A stretch of DNA of 55,499 bases from Alphaproteobacteria bacterium (GTDB lineage: Bacteria > Pseudomonadota > Alphaproteobacteria > Ferrovibrionales > Ferrovibrionaceae), in NCBI GenBank assembly GCA_026126215.1, contig JAHCJQ010000010.1, forward strand, positions 1 to 55,499. Direction: 5' to 3'. Position 1 is the first letter of the stretch. Every line of letters begins with the position of its first letter. The notes under the pieces were generated by a model, which was given only the letters and a program-made list of their open reading frames with translations, did no database searches and had not been told where the DNA came from. Shown in pieces: positions 1 through 8,361 of the stretch. The translations under genes were made by a program, and so were the position numbers.

Positions 1-1
1 T

Positions 2-460
2 CTAGCGTCGCATTCGGAAGAAGTCGCGCAGCAGCGCAGCCGCCCGGCCCTCGCCGATGCCGGAATAGATCTCCGGCCGGTGATGGCAGGTCGGCTGGGC
101 AAAGATGCGCGGGCCGTGCTGCACGCCGCCGCCCTTCGGATCCTCGGCGCCGAAATAGAGCCTCCGTATGCGCGCGAAGGCGATGGCCTGGGCGCACATC
201 GGGCAGGGCTCCAGCGTGACATAGAGGTCGCAGCCAGCAAGGCGCTGGCTGCCGATCGCGGCGGCGGCCTCTCGGATCGCCAGCATCTCCGCATGGGCCG
301 TCGGGTCGGAAAGTTCCAGCGTGCGGTTGCCCGCGCGCGCCAGGATGCGCCCGCTCGCCGGATCGACGAGGACGCAGCCGACCGGAACCTCGCCGCGGCC
401 TGCCGCCGCCTCGGCCTCGGCCAGGGCTTCCGCCATCAGGGGATTGGGTGCCAGTGCCAT
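2..460 (-). CDS. tadA: tRNA-specific adenosine deaminase TadA
   Basis: Deaminates the wobble adenosine (A34) of tRNA-Arg(ACG) to inosine in the cytoplasm. The 152-residue product has the complete zinc-deaminase signature: His56-Ala-Glu58 (proton shuttle Glu58) and a PCPMC motif with Cys86 and Cys89 completing the zinc site. Length is normal for bacterial TadA and the C-terminus (FFRMRR) is complete. The ATG start has no Shine-Dalgarno sequence. The gene is divergent from the amidotransferase-like gene at 557, with a 96-bp shared control region. Next to rluB, rsmD and mutL it is in its usual alphaproteobacterial neighbourhood. Confident from motifs; guanine deaminase is less likely because of the tRNA-deaminase length and pattern. 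Confidence 0.95.
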   Translation of the reverse strand: MALAPNPLMAEALAEAEAAAGRGEVPVGCVLVDPASGRILARAGNRTLELSDPTAHAEMLAIREAAAAIGSQRLAGCDLYVTLEPCPMCAQAIAFARIRRLYFGAEDPKGGGVQHGPRIFAQPTCHHRPEIYSGIGEGRAAALLRDFFRMRR

Positions 461-519
461 GAAAGGGTGTTAGCCGATCCGCGATCCGCGCGCCATGGCC
501 GGATCGGCCCTGGGCCGCG

Positions 520-548
520 TTGCCGCTCGGGCCGGCTTGGCCTATTGT
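520..548 (+). promoter_or_regulatory. Candidate sigma70-type promoter, probably leaderless
   Basis: TTGCCG (520-525), a 17-bp spacer, then TATTGT (543-548). The ATG at 557 is only 8 bases past the -10 box and no Shine-Dalgarno sequence precedes it. Transcription would therefore begin at or within a base or two of the start codon. The promoter call is inference from spacing and consensus. Confidence 0.5.
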
Positions 549-556
549 GCCGGCCC

Positions 557-1273
557 ATGAGCATCCCCATCGTCGGCATCACTCTCGATTCGGAAGAACC
601 GGGCGGCTATTCCAGGCTGCCCTGGTATGCGCTGCGCCAGAATTATGCGGAATCGGTGGTGGCCGCGGGCGGCCTGCCGGTCATGCTGCCGCACGAGCCG
701 GAGCAGGCGGCGCGCTATCTCGACCGGATCGACGCGCTGGTGGTAACCGGCGGAGCTTTCGATGTCGATCCGGCGCTGTTCGGCGCGACCAGCCGCCACC
801 ACACGGTGAAGCTCAAGTCGCGGCGCACCGAGTTCGAGTTGGCGATCACGCGCGGTGCCATCGGACGCGACCTGCCGGTGCTTGGCATCTGCGGTGGCCA
901 GCAGCTTCTCAACGTGGTGCTGGGCGGCAGCCTCATCCAGCACATTCCGGACGAGGTGCCCGGTGCGCTCGCGCACGAGCAGCCGAACCCGCGCACCGAA
1001 CCGGGCCACGTGGTGAAGGTGAGCGCGGGCACCGCACTGCATCGCATCGTCCGACGTTCGGAACTGCCGGTGAACAGCGCCCATCACCAGGCGGTCAAGG
1101 ATATCGGGCCCGGCGTCGCCATTAACGCGGTCGCGCCCGATGGCGTGATCGAAGGGATCGAAGTCCCCGGCCGGCGCTTCTGCCTCGGCGTGCAGTGGCA
1201 CCCGGAATATGCGATCTCCGAGGGTGACCGGCTGATCTTCGAGGCATTCGTGCGCGCGGCGCGGGGCGACTGA
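557..1273 (+). CDS. Class I glutamine amidotransferase-like hydrolase (peptidase C26, PuuD-like)
   Basis: 238 residues of the gamma-glutamyl-gamma-aminobutyrate hydrolase family (peptidase C26), which cleaves gamma-glutamyl amides of amines in polyamine and related catabolism. The nucleophile elbow appears as GICGGQQ with the catalytic Cys. The GVQWHPEY motif near the C-terminus supplies the catalytic His and Glu. The N-terminus (PIVGITLD) is typical of the family. The start at 557 is chosen because the protein aligns from there and a promoter lies just upstream; upstream codons in this frame overlap tadA. No other putrescine genes are nearby, so the exact substrate is unknown. It interrupts the usual tadA-rluB adjacency. 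Confidence 0.85.
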   Translation: MSIPIVGITLDSEEPGGYSRLPWYALRQNYAESVVAAGGLPVMLPHEPEQAARYLDRIDALVVTGGAFDVDPALFGATSRHHTVKLKSRRTEFELAITRGAIGRDLPVLGICGGQQLLNVVLGGSLIQHIPDEVPGALAHEQPNPRTEPGHVVKVSAGTALHRIVRRSELPVNSAHHQAVKDIGPGVAINAVAPDGVIEGIEVPGRRFCLGVQWHPEYAISEGDRLIFEAFVRAARGD

Positions 1274-1278
1274 GCGTC

Positions 1279-2064
1279 ATGCCGGGGCAGAGGGACGAGA
1301 GGGCGCTGGCCGACGGGCCGGAGAAGGGCGAGCGCATCGCCAAGGTGCTGGCGCGTGCCGGCGTCTGTTCGCGCCGGGATGCGGAGAAGCTGGTTCTCGA
1401 AGGCCGTGTCAGCGTGGACGGCGTGGCGCTTGCCTCGCCCGCCTTCAATGTCAGGCCGGGCCAGGTGGTGAGCGTCGACGGCAAGGTGCTGGGGCAGGCC
1501 GAGCCGACGCGGCTCTGGTGCTATCACAAGCCGCGCGGGCTGGTCACGACGCACAAGGACCCCGAGGGCCGCCCGACCGTCTTCCAGCAACTTCCCAAGA
1601 CCCTGCCCAGGGTGATTTCCGTCGGCCGCCTCGACTTCAATTCGGAAGGGCTGCTCCTGCTCACCAACGATGGCGCGCTGGCCCGCCGGCTGGAGCTGCC
1701 GGAGACCGGCTGGACCCGGCGCTACCGGGTTCGCGTGCATGGCGCGCCGACCGACGAACAGCTTGCGAGGCTCGCGAAAGGCGTCACTGTCGATGGCCTG
1801 GCCTATGGGCCGATCGAGGCGCGGCTCGACGGCCTCAAAGGGGCCAATGCCTGGCTGACCATGGCGCTGCGCGAAGGCAAGAACCGGGAAATCCGCAAGG
1901 TGATGGGTCATCTGGGCTTCCAGGTGAGCCGCCTGATCCGGGTCGCCTATGGTCCCTTCCAGCTCGGCAATCTCAAGGAAGGCGAAGTGCGCGAGGTACC
2001 CGCGCGCGTGCTGGCCGACCAGACGGGAGGCCGGCGCAAGCCGCGAACCGGCGCGCGGCCATGA
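1279..2064 (+). CDS. rluB: 23S rRNA pseudouridine synthase, RluB/RsuA family
   Basis: Converts a uridine of 23S rRNA (U2605 in E. coli) to pseudouridine. The 261-residue protein has an N-terminal S4 RNA-binding domain (about residues 15-75) followed by the RsuA/RluB catalytic domain. That domain carries GRLDFNSEGLLLLTNDG with the catalytic Asp, and a later KNREIRKVM motif typical of the family. The basic C-terminal tail is variable in this family. It starts 5 bp after the upstream stop and overlaps the next gene by the ATGA of its stop, which implies translational coupling to rsmD. RluB is favoured over RluE or RsuA by length and neighbourhood. Confidence 0.88.
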   Translation: MPGQRDERALADGPEKGERIAKVLARAGVCSRRDAEKLVLEGRVSVDGVALASPAFNVRPGQVVSVDGKVLGQAEPTRLWCYHKPRGLVTTHKDPEGRPTVFQQLPKTLPRVISVGRLDFNSEGLLLLTNDGALARRLELPETGWTRRYRVRVHGAPTDEQLARLAKGVTVDGLAYGPIEARLDGLKGANAWLTMALREGKNREIRKVMGHLGFQVSRLIRVAYGPFQLGNLKEGEVREVPARVLADQTGGRRKPRTGARP

Positions 2065-2636
2065 CCCTGCGCATCAATGCCGGCATCTGGCGCGGACGCC
2101 GGCTGGCCGCGCCGCCGGACCGCGGCGTCCGGCCGACATCGGAGCGGGCGCGCATCGCGCTCTTCAACATTCTCGCTCATGGCGCGGCGTACCGTTCCGG
2201 CGAGGTGCCCCTGCCGCAGGACGCTTGCGTGGTCGAGCTGTTCGCCGGGACCGGCGCGCTCGGCCTCGAGGCGCTCTCGCGCGGTGCCGCCCATGTGACA
2301 TTCATCGAACAGGACCGCGCCAGCGCCGCGCTGCTTTCGCGCAACATCGCCGCGCTCGCCTGCGAGGACCGGGCGACCTTGCTGGTGCGCGACGCACTCG
2401 ATCCCGGCCCGCCGCCGATGCGCTGCCAGCTCGCGCTGCTCGATCCGCCCTATGGTTTGGGTCTGGGCGCAAAGGCCCTGGCCGCATTGCGCCAGCGCGG
2501 CTGGCTGGCGCCGGGGGCTATCGCCGCGCTCGAGGTCGGCGCGCGGGAGGCATTCGCTCCGCCGGAGGGGTTCGAACTGGTCGACGAGCGGGCGCATGGC
2601 GCGGCGCGCCTGGTGTTCCTGCGCCTCGCCGATTGA
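2061..2636 (+). CDS. rsmD: 16S rRNA (guanine(966)-N(2))-methyltransferase RsmD
   Basis: Methylates G966 of 16S rRNA using S-adenosylmethionine during 30S assembly. The protein has 191 residues. The N-terminal segment contains the family-typical RPTSERARIALFNIL. The SAM-binding motif I is ELFAGTGALGLEALSRGA and the catalytic motif IV is DPPYG. The start ATG at 2061 overlaps the rluB stop codon (ATGA). It converges with mutL, leaving only 7 bp between the two stop codons. Confidence 0.93.
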   Translation: MTLRINAGIWRGRRLAAPPDRGVRPTSERARIALFNILAHGAAYRSGEVPLPQDACVVELFAGTGALGLEALSRGAAHVTFIEQDRASAALLSRNIAALACEDRATLLVRDALDPGPPPMRCQLALLDPPYGLGLGAKALAALRQRGWLAPGAIAALEVGAREAFAPPEGFELVDERAHGAARLVFLRLAD

Positions 2637-2643
2637 TATAGGG

Positions 2644-4482
2644 CTATTTCCGCCCGAACAGTCGTTCGATATCGCCGAGCTTCAGTTCCACATAGGTCGG
2701 CCGGCCATGATTGCACTGGCCGGAATGGGGCGTGCGCTCCATCTGCCGCAACAGGGCGTTCATCTCCTCCGCCGTGAGGCTGCGTCCGGCGCGGACCGAA
2801 CCATGACAGGCCATGGTGGAGGCCACCGCATCAAGCCGTTCCCTCAGGCTCAGCGCCGCGTCCAGTTCGGCGAGTTCGTCAGCCAGGTCGTGCACCAGTC
2901 CCTTGACGTCGCAATCGCCCAGCAGCGCCGGAACTTCGCGCACCAGCACCGCGCCCGGGCCGAACGGTTCGAGATCGAGGCCGAGATCGCGCAACTCCTC
3001 GCGCCGCTCGCCGAGGCGGATCACCTCCGCCTGATCCAGTTCGACCACCTCCGGCAGCAGCAGGATCTGCCGCGCGATACCGCGCGCGGCAAGCTCGGCC
3101 TTCATGCGTTCATAGACGAGGCGTTCATGCGCCGCATGCTGGTCGACGATCACCAGGCCGTCCCGTGTCTGCGCCACGATGTAGGTCCCGTGCAACTGGC
3201 CGCGGGCCGCGCCGAGCGGATGATCCTCCGCCATGGCCGCGTCCGTCCCCGATACGCTCTCCGGCTCGACCCTGGCGCTTGGCGAGGCAAAGCCCGGCAA
3301 TTCACCGGTGAGTGGCGCCTGGAATGCACGCGCCGCCTGTTGCAGGCCGGGATTGGACCAGCTGCCCCCGTCGCTCCAGGATGACGTGGCCACGCCCGTC
3401 ACCCCTCGGCCCTGCAGGGCGCCGAGTGCCGCGCTGGTGAGTGTGCTGGAAGCGCGATGTCCGGCCTCCGCCAGGGCATGCTTGATCGCGCCGACGATCA
3501 GGCCGCGCACCAGGCCGGGATCGCGGAAGCGCACTTCGGACTTTGCCGGATGCACGTTCACATCGACCGCGCCGGGTGGGATGTCGAGGAACAGCGCCAC
3601 GACCGGATGGCGGTCATGGGCGAGCACGTCCATATAGCCGGCCCGCACGGCGCCGAGGAACAGCCGGTCACGCACCGGACGGCGGTTGACGGTGAAATAC
3701 TGCATGCCGGCATTGGCCCGGTTGAAGGTCGGCAGCCCGATGAAGCCGCCGAGCCGGATGCCCTCGCGCTCCGCCTCGATCCGCAGCGCGTTGCCGGCAA
3801 ACTCATCGCCCATGACAGCGGCGAGCCGGCCGAGCCGTGCCTCGAACAGTTCGCCCTGCGCCCGGTCGACGCGGAAGGCGAGGCGCTCGCCGTCCGACAG
3901 CGAGAAAGCGATATCGGGATGGGCGAGCGCGAGGCGCCTGACGCCGTCCAGGGCCTGCGCGAACTCGGTCCTGTCGCTTTTCATGAACTTGAGGCGGGCC
4001 GGCGTGGCGAAGAAGAGATCGCGCACCTCGACGCGGGTGCCGCGTGGCAGCGCCGCCGGCTGCGGCGCCGTCTTCTCGCCCGCCACAACCTCGATGCTCC
4101 AGCCGCTTTCGCTGCCGGGCAGGCGGCTTGCGATCCGCAGCCGGCTCACCGCGGCGATGGAAGGCAGTGCCTCGCCGCGAAAGCCGAGATGGCGGATATC
4201 CACCAGGTCGTCATCGGGCAGTTTCGAGGTGGCGTGGCGTTCGACCGCCAGCGAGAGTTCCTCCGGCCCCATGCCGCAGCCATCGTCGCTCACCGCGATC
4301 AGGCTGCGTCCGCCATCGCGCAGCACCACCTCGATGCGCCGGGAGCCCGCATCGATGGCATTCTCGATCAGCTCCTTGGCGGCCGAGGCCGGACGCTCCA
4401 CCACTTCGCCGGCGGCAATGCGGTTGACCAGCCCTTCGGGAAGGCGGCGGATATGTCGCGGTGGTGGGGCGGAATCGGGCAC
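2644..4482 (-). CDS. mutL: DNA mismatch repair protein MutL
   Basis: Couples mismatch recognition by MutS to strand incision. The 612-residue protein has the GHKL ATPase motifs in the first 110 residues ([26 protein letters not shown]). A transducer domain and a Pro/Ser-rich linker (about 330-410) follow, then a C-terminal dimerisation domain. The latter carries [12 protein letters not shown], which matches the DQHA(X)2E(X)4E metal site of endonuclease-type MutL, plus ACHGSVRAG and CNHGRP in the expected later positions (CPHGRP is the usual form). This fits a MutH-independent, nicking MutL. The start codon is GTG, supported by AGGAG 8 bases upstream. Confidence 0.95.
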   Translation of the reverse strand: MPDSAPPPRHIRRLPEGLVNRIAAGEVVERPASAAKELIENAIDAGSRRIEVVLRDGGRSLIAVSDDGCGMGPEELSLAVERHATSKLPDDDLVDIRHLGFRGEALPSIAAVSRLRIASRLPGSESGWSIEVVAGEKTAPQPAALPRGTRVEVRDLFFATPARLKFMKSDRTEFAQALDGVRRLALAHPDIAFSLSDGERLAFRVDRAQGELFEARLGRLAAVMGDEFAGNALRIEAEREGIRLGGFIGLPTFNRANAGMQYFTVNRRPVRDRLFLGAVRAGYMDVLAHDRHPVVALFLDIPPGAVDVNVHPAKSEVRFRDPGLVRGLIVGAIKHALAEAGHRASSTLTSAALGALQGRGVTGVATSSWSDGGSWSNPGLQQAARAFQAPLTGELPGFASPSARVEPESVSGTDAAMAEDHPLGAARGQLHGTYIVAQTRDGLVIVDQHAAHERLVYERMKAELAARGIARQILLLPEVVELDQAEVIRLGERREELRDLGLDLEPFGPGAVLVREVPALLGDCDVKGLVHDLADELAELDAALSLRERLDAVASTMACHGSVRAGRSLTAEEMNALLRQMERTPHSGQCNHGRPTYVELKLGDIERLFGRK

Positions 4483-4539
4483 GGCCGAAGCTCCTGATCT
4501 CGATCTTCTCCTATCAGGATTCGCCCGTCCCGTCGCGCG

Positions 4540-5868
4540 TCAGCCGCCGATGCCGACCGGCTTGCCGACTACAACCACCAGCAGATTGTCCGGATCGAGC
4601 AGCCGCCGTGCGACGCGGCGGATATCCTCCAGCGTGACCGCGTCGATATGGCCGGGCCGCTTCTCCACATAATCGATTCCGAGACGGTCGATCTGCATGC
4701 GCAGCAGCATGCCGGCGATGCGCGAGTTGGAGGAAAGCTGCAGCGGGAAGGAACCGTTCAGATAGGTCTTGGCATTCTGCAGTTCCTGCTCGCTCATGCC
4801 TTCATCGCGCATGCGTCGCAGCTCCCGGCGCACCACGTCGAGTGCTTCTGCCGCGCGCTCGTTCTGGGTGCCGAAACTGCCGATATGGATAGCGGAGTGG
4901 CGCATCGGCGCCAGATAGGCGTTTACCGAATAGGCGAGGCCGCGCTTCTCGCGCACCTCTTCCATCAGCCGTGAGTTGAAGCCGCCGCCGCCCAGCACGT
5001 AGTTCATGACGAAAGCGGCGTAGAAGTCCGGATCGTCCCGGCCGATGCCCGCACCGATGAACTGCACCTGGCTCTGCGGCATGTCGCGGGGAATGACGAT
5101 CGGTTTCGCATCGAGCGCGGGCGCGATGTCGGGGATCGACACTTGCACCCGCTTCGCCGGCAGGCCGGCAAAAGTCGCTTCCAGCAGGCGGCGAAGCTCG
5201 TCGGCATCGATATCGCCCACCACGCCGATCACCAGGTTGTCCCGCCCCAGATGCCGCTGGCGGAAACTGTCGAGATCGGCTGCCGAGAGCGCCTTCAGGC
5301 TTTCCGGCGTGCCGGAGGGATTGCGGCCATAGGGGTGGTCGGGGAAGGCGGCCGCGAACAGCGCGCGCGAGCCGATCGAGCCCGGCTCCTCCTGCTCGCG
5401 CGACAGGCGGATCAAGGCCTGCTGACGGCGCCGCTCCAGCGGTTCGCTGTCCATGCGCGGGCGCGCCAAAGCCTCGCCGAACAGACGGAATGCCTCCTCG
5501 CGGTTGCGCGTCAGGGTGCGCAGCGAGCCGCGGAATTCGTCGCGGTCGGCGCTGAAGGAGACGGAAACCGCCAATTCCTCCAGCCGGACCTGATAGGCCT
5601 GCGAATCCAGTTCGCCCGCGCCCTCCGTCAGCATGGTGGCGAGGATGCGCGCGAGACCGCCACGCTCGGCCGGTTCCGCCGCCCAGCCGGCATCGCGCCA
5701 GGCCGCTTCCAGGGCGATCATCGGAATGGAAGGTTCGCGGACCAGCCAGGCCTCGATCCCAAGGGCGGTGGTCACCCGCTCGATCTTCGGCTGGGCAGCC
5801 AAAGGCTGCCAGAGGCCAGGCAGCAGCAGCACGGTGGCAAGGGTGAGAAGACGGGCCAGCCGATGCAT
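4540..5868 (-). CDS. M16 family peptidase, non-catalytic partner subunit
   Basis: 442 residues with a cleaved signal peptide (hydrophobic core then LAAQP), so probably periplasmic. The fold follows M16 peptidases (insulinase/processing-peptidase family), including the C-terminal GGGGFNSRLMEEVREKRGLAYSV segment that holds the substrate-contacting R/Y motif. The HxxEH zinc motif is missing from the position where it should be; the equivalent stretch reads LARILATMLTEGAG. Members of this family often work as heterodimers of one zinc-bearing and one zinc-less subunit, and the zinc-bearing gene lies 4 bp upstream. The start at 5868 has GGAG 8 bases before it. A longer frame upstream overlaps the partner gene and is rejected. 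Confidence 0.88.
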   Translation of the reverse strand: MHRLARLLTLATVLLLPGLWQPLAAQPKIERVTTALGIEAWLVREPSIPMIALEAAWRDAGWAAEPAERGGLARILATMLTEGAGELDSQAYQVRLEELAVSVSFSADRDEFRGSLRTLTRNREEAFRLFGEALARPRMDSEPLERRRQQALIRLSREQEEPGSIGSRALFAAAFPDHPYGRNPSGTPESLKALSAADLDSFRQRHLGRDNLVIGVVGDIDADELRRLLEATFAGLPAKRVQVSIPDIAPALDAKPIVIPRDMPQSQVQFIGAGIGRDDPDFYAAFVMNYVLGGGGFNSRLMEEVREKRGLAYSVNAYLAPMRHSAIHIGSFGTQNERAAEALDVVRRELRRMRDEGMSEQELQNAKTYLNGSFPLQLSSNSRIAGMLLRMQIDRLGIDYVEKRPGHIDAVTLEDIRRVARRLLDPDNLLVVVVGKPVGIGG

Positions 5869-5872
5869 GGTT

Positions 5873-7213
5873 TCAGCTCCGGACCTTGGGTAAAAGGATG
5901 CCAGTGACCGAGCGGCGCAGATCGAGCACCTCGCGCGCGGCGGCCTGCACGTCCTCGCGCGTGACGGCGGCGATGCGCTCGGGCCAGGCCTCCACATCGG
6001 CGACCGTGAGGCCGCTGGTCAGTGCCGCGCCGAGGGTGCGCGCAGCGTTGGACATGCTGTCGCGGGCGTAGATCGCCGCTGCCTCGAGCCCAGCCTTGGC
6101 GCGGGCCAGTTCGGCGTCGGTCACGCCGTCCCGCTGGATTTCCGCGATGACGCGCTCCATCGCCGCTTCGAGCTTCTCGATGCCGACCCCGTTTTTCGGT
6201 GTGGCATAGAGCCCGAAACGGCCATAATCCAGCGCGGTGCCGTCGTACCAGGCGCCGGCGCTTGAAGCCGGCCCATCGCCCAGCACCAGCGCGCGCTGCA
6301 TGCGGCTGGTCCGCCCGCCGCCAAGGATCTCGGCCAGCACGGTGAGCGCGTAGGGCATGCCAGCCTCGCCGGCCTTCTGGGCGGGGGCGACATAGCTCCG
6401 GCTCCAGGACGGCTCGCGAACGCGCTGATCCTCCATGCTGACGCGCCGCTCCGCGAGTTGAGGCGGCTCCTGCGGCCGCAGGCGCGGCGCGATCTCCCGG
6501 CGCGGAATCGGGCCATAGTGCCGTTCGGCCAGTTGCCGGACCTCGTCTGCCGTCACGTCGCCGGCGACGATGAGGATGGCGTTGTTCGGCGCATAGTGGC
6601 GCCTGTAGAATTCGAGCGCGTCCTGGCGCGTGAGCTGCCGGATTTCATGCTCCCAGCCGATCACCGGAATGCGGTAGGGATGGGCCAGGAACTGCATGGC
6701 CTGCATCTGTTCGCCAAGCAGTGCGCGCGGATTGTTGTCGGTGCGCTGCGAACGTTCCTCGAGCACGACCTGGCGTTCCGGCAGGACCAGTTCATCGGTG
6801 AGCACCAGATTGACCATGCGGTCGGCTTCCATCCGCATCACCAGTTCCAGCCGGTCCTTGGCCACGTCCTGGAAGTAGCCGGTATAGTCCTGCGCCGTGA
6901 AGGCGTTGTCGCGCCCGCCATTGCGCGCCACGATTCGGGAGAACTCGCCGGGCGGAATGCCGGGCGTGCCCTTGAACATCAGATGCTCCAGGAAATGAGC
7001 GATGCCCGACTTGAGCGGCGGCTCGTCGGCGGCACCAACCCGGTACCAGACCATGTGCGTCACCACCGGCGCGCGATGGTCCTCGACCACCACCACCTCC
7101 ATGCCGTTGGCAAGGGTGAAGGTCCTGGGATCGAAAACGCGCGCTTCGGCGGCGGGCAGGGACAGGGACGCGAGGAGGGCAAGCGTCAGGCACAGCGACG
7201 GGAGCCTCGGCAT
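5873..7213 (-). CDS. M16 family zinc metallopeptidase, catalytic subunit
   Basis: 446 residues with an N-terminal signal peptide (LALLASLSLPAAEA) and the inverted zinc motif HFLEH (His73, Glu76, His77), followed by the downstream glutamate region of the family. Probably a periplasmic peptidase acting on small peptides or misfolded outer-membrane components. It forms an operon with the zinc-less partner (4-bp gap). The pair sits between a BamF-like lipoprotein gene and mutL, a conserved alphaproteobacterial placement that suggests a link to envelope biogenesis (inference). Confidence 0.92.
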   Translation of the reverse strand: MPRLPSLCLTLALLASLSLPAAEARVFDPRTFTLANGMEVVVVEDHRAPVVTHMVWYRVGAADEPPLKSGIAHFLEHLMFKGTPGIPPGEFSRIVARNGGRDNAFTAQDYTGYFQDVAKDRLELVMRMEADRMVNLVLTDELVLPERQVVLEERSQRTDNNPRALLGEQMQAMQFLAHPYRIPVIGWEHEIRQLTRQDALEFYRRHYAPNNAILIVAGDVTADEVRQLAERHYGPIPRREIAPRLRPQEPPQLAERRVSMEDQRVREPSWSRSYVAPAQKAGEAGMPYALTVLAEILGGGRTSRMQRALVLGDGPASSAGAWYDGTALDYGRFGLYATPKNGVGIEKLEAAMERVIAEIQRDGVTDAELARAKAGLEAAAIYARDSMSNAARTLGAALTSGLTVADVEAWPERIAAVTREDVQAAAREVLDLRRSVTGILLPKVRS

Positions 7214-7313
7214 TCTGGGTCAGTCTCCGGTTGCGTTGGCGGTGGCGTGGGCCGGCAAGGAAAGTGGTGCGAGCGGCGCGGAAGGCAACCGGCCATCCTC
7301 CATGCCGGGGCCG

Positions 7314-7877
7314 CTAATTGAAGATGCCTTCGAAAATAGCGCGCTTGCGCCGTTCGATCACCGGCGTTTCGCCGGTGGTGACCGGCTGCCCGGTGGCGGC
7401 GTTCTGGCGCAGGCGCTGCGCTTCCCTTTCCGCGTCGATGATCTCGCCGGGGGGCGGCGTCTTCTGCCAGAAGATCAGCCGGTCCGCGAAGGACTGGTCG
7501 CGTTCGGCGAGCTGGGTGTATTCGCTGTTCACGAGCTGGCGGATGTTCGGATCGAGCCGGTCGGCCCCGGCCTGGCGCAGCAGCGCTACTTCCCCGGCGG
7601 AGCGCCCTGCGACGCCCGGCAGATCGCGCCGGCCGAGCAACGCGCTTTGTGCGGTATCGCGCGGCGCCGCCTCCTGCGGGCGGGGGGCGCCTGGCTCCGG
7701 CGGGCGCAGGTTGGAATTGGGCGGCAGCACCAGGGGTGCCTTGGAGACGACGGAGAATTCGTCCGGCGCGGTCCGGGCCAGTCCGAACGCTTCCTGCAGG
7801 CCGGCGCAGCCACCGAGGCTGCCGGCGGCAACAAGCAGGAGCGCCAGATGGGCAATTCCGAAACGCGGGCCAGACAT
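7314..7877 (-). CDS. DUF3035-family lipoprotein (BamF-like)
   Basis: A 187-residue predicted lipoprotein with an N-terminal signal and lipobox LGGC, so Cys24 would be lipidated. The segment beginning with a Pro-Asp-Glu-Phe motif and continuing APLVLPPNSNLRPPEPG is the hallmark of the DUF3035 family. Alphaproteobacterial members of that family have been named BamF, an accessory lipoprotein of the outer-membrane beta-barrel assembly machine. The gene begins 2 bp after lspA ends, so a lipoprotein and the peptidase that would mature it are co-transcribed. The BamF assignment rests on family resemblance and context. Confidence 0.75.
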   Translation of the reverse strand: MSGPRFGIAHLALLLVAAGSLGGCAGLQEAFGLARTAPDEFSVVSKAPLVLPPNSNLRPPEPGAPRPQEAAPRDTAQSALLGRRDLPGVAGRSAGEVALLRQAGADRLDPNIRQLVNSEYTQLAERDQSFADRLIFWQKTPPPGEIIDAEREAQRLRQNAATGQPVTTGETPVIERRKRAIFEGIFN

Positions 7878-7879
7878 GG

Positions 7880-8350
7880 CTATATCCTAGGGCGATCCCT
7901 CTCCCCGAACAAGCCGTCGAGCAGCAGGATCGCCACCCCCACGACGATCGCCGAATCGGCGATGTTGAAGGCGGGCCAATGGAAACCGAAGGCATGAAAG
8001 TCGAAGAAATCCGCCACGGCGCCGAAGCGGAGCCGGTCCACCACGTTGCCGATCGCCCCGCCGATCACGAGGCCGAGCCCGCCGGCGAGCCAGGGATCGC
8101 GCGAGCGCACCAGCCAGACCAGCAGGACCACGACCATGAAGACGGCGATGCCAATCAGCAGCCAGCGTTGCTGCGACGAGTTGGCCGCGAAGAGCCCGAA
8201 GCTCACGCCCCGGTTCCAGACCATCACCAGGTTGAAGAACGGCGTCACCTCGATGAAGCCCTGATGGCGCTGCATGAGTCCGAGCAGCCACAGCTTGCTG
8301 ACCTGATCCAGCACGAACGTCAGCAGAGCGATGCCGAGCCCGAACCACAT
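7880..8350 (-). CDS. lspA: Lipoprotein signal peptidase (signal peptidase II)
   Basis: Aspartyl protease of the inner membrane that removes signal peptides from prolipoproteins. The 156-residue protein has four predicted membrane segments and both catalytic aspartates, in GNVVDR (Asp105) and FNIADS (Asp132). The start was set by the ribosome-binding site: the ATG at 8350 has GGAG 6 bases upstream. An in-frame TTG at 8365, overlapping the ileS stop, lacks such a site. It lies between ileS and the DUF3035 lipoprotein, the usual ileS-lspA order. Confidence 0.95.
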   Translation of the reverse strand: MWFGLGIALLTFVLDQVSKLWLLGLMQRHQGFIEVTPFFNLVMVWNRGVSFGLFAANSSQQRWLLIGIAVFMVVVLLVWLVRSRDPWLAGGLGLVIGGAIGNVVDRLRFGAVADFFDFHAFGFHWPAFNIADSAIVVGVAILLLDGLFGERDRPRI

Positions 8351-8361
8351 GCGGTGCTCCG

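Noticed and set aside
5869..5997. Upstream extension of the zinc-less M16 subunit by 43 residues
   Set aside because: It overlaps the partner gene's end and would bury the signal peptide; the ATG at 5868 has its own GGAG.
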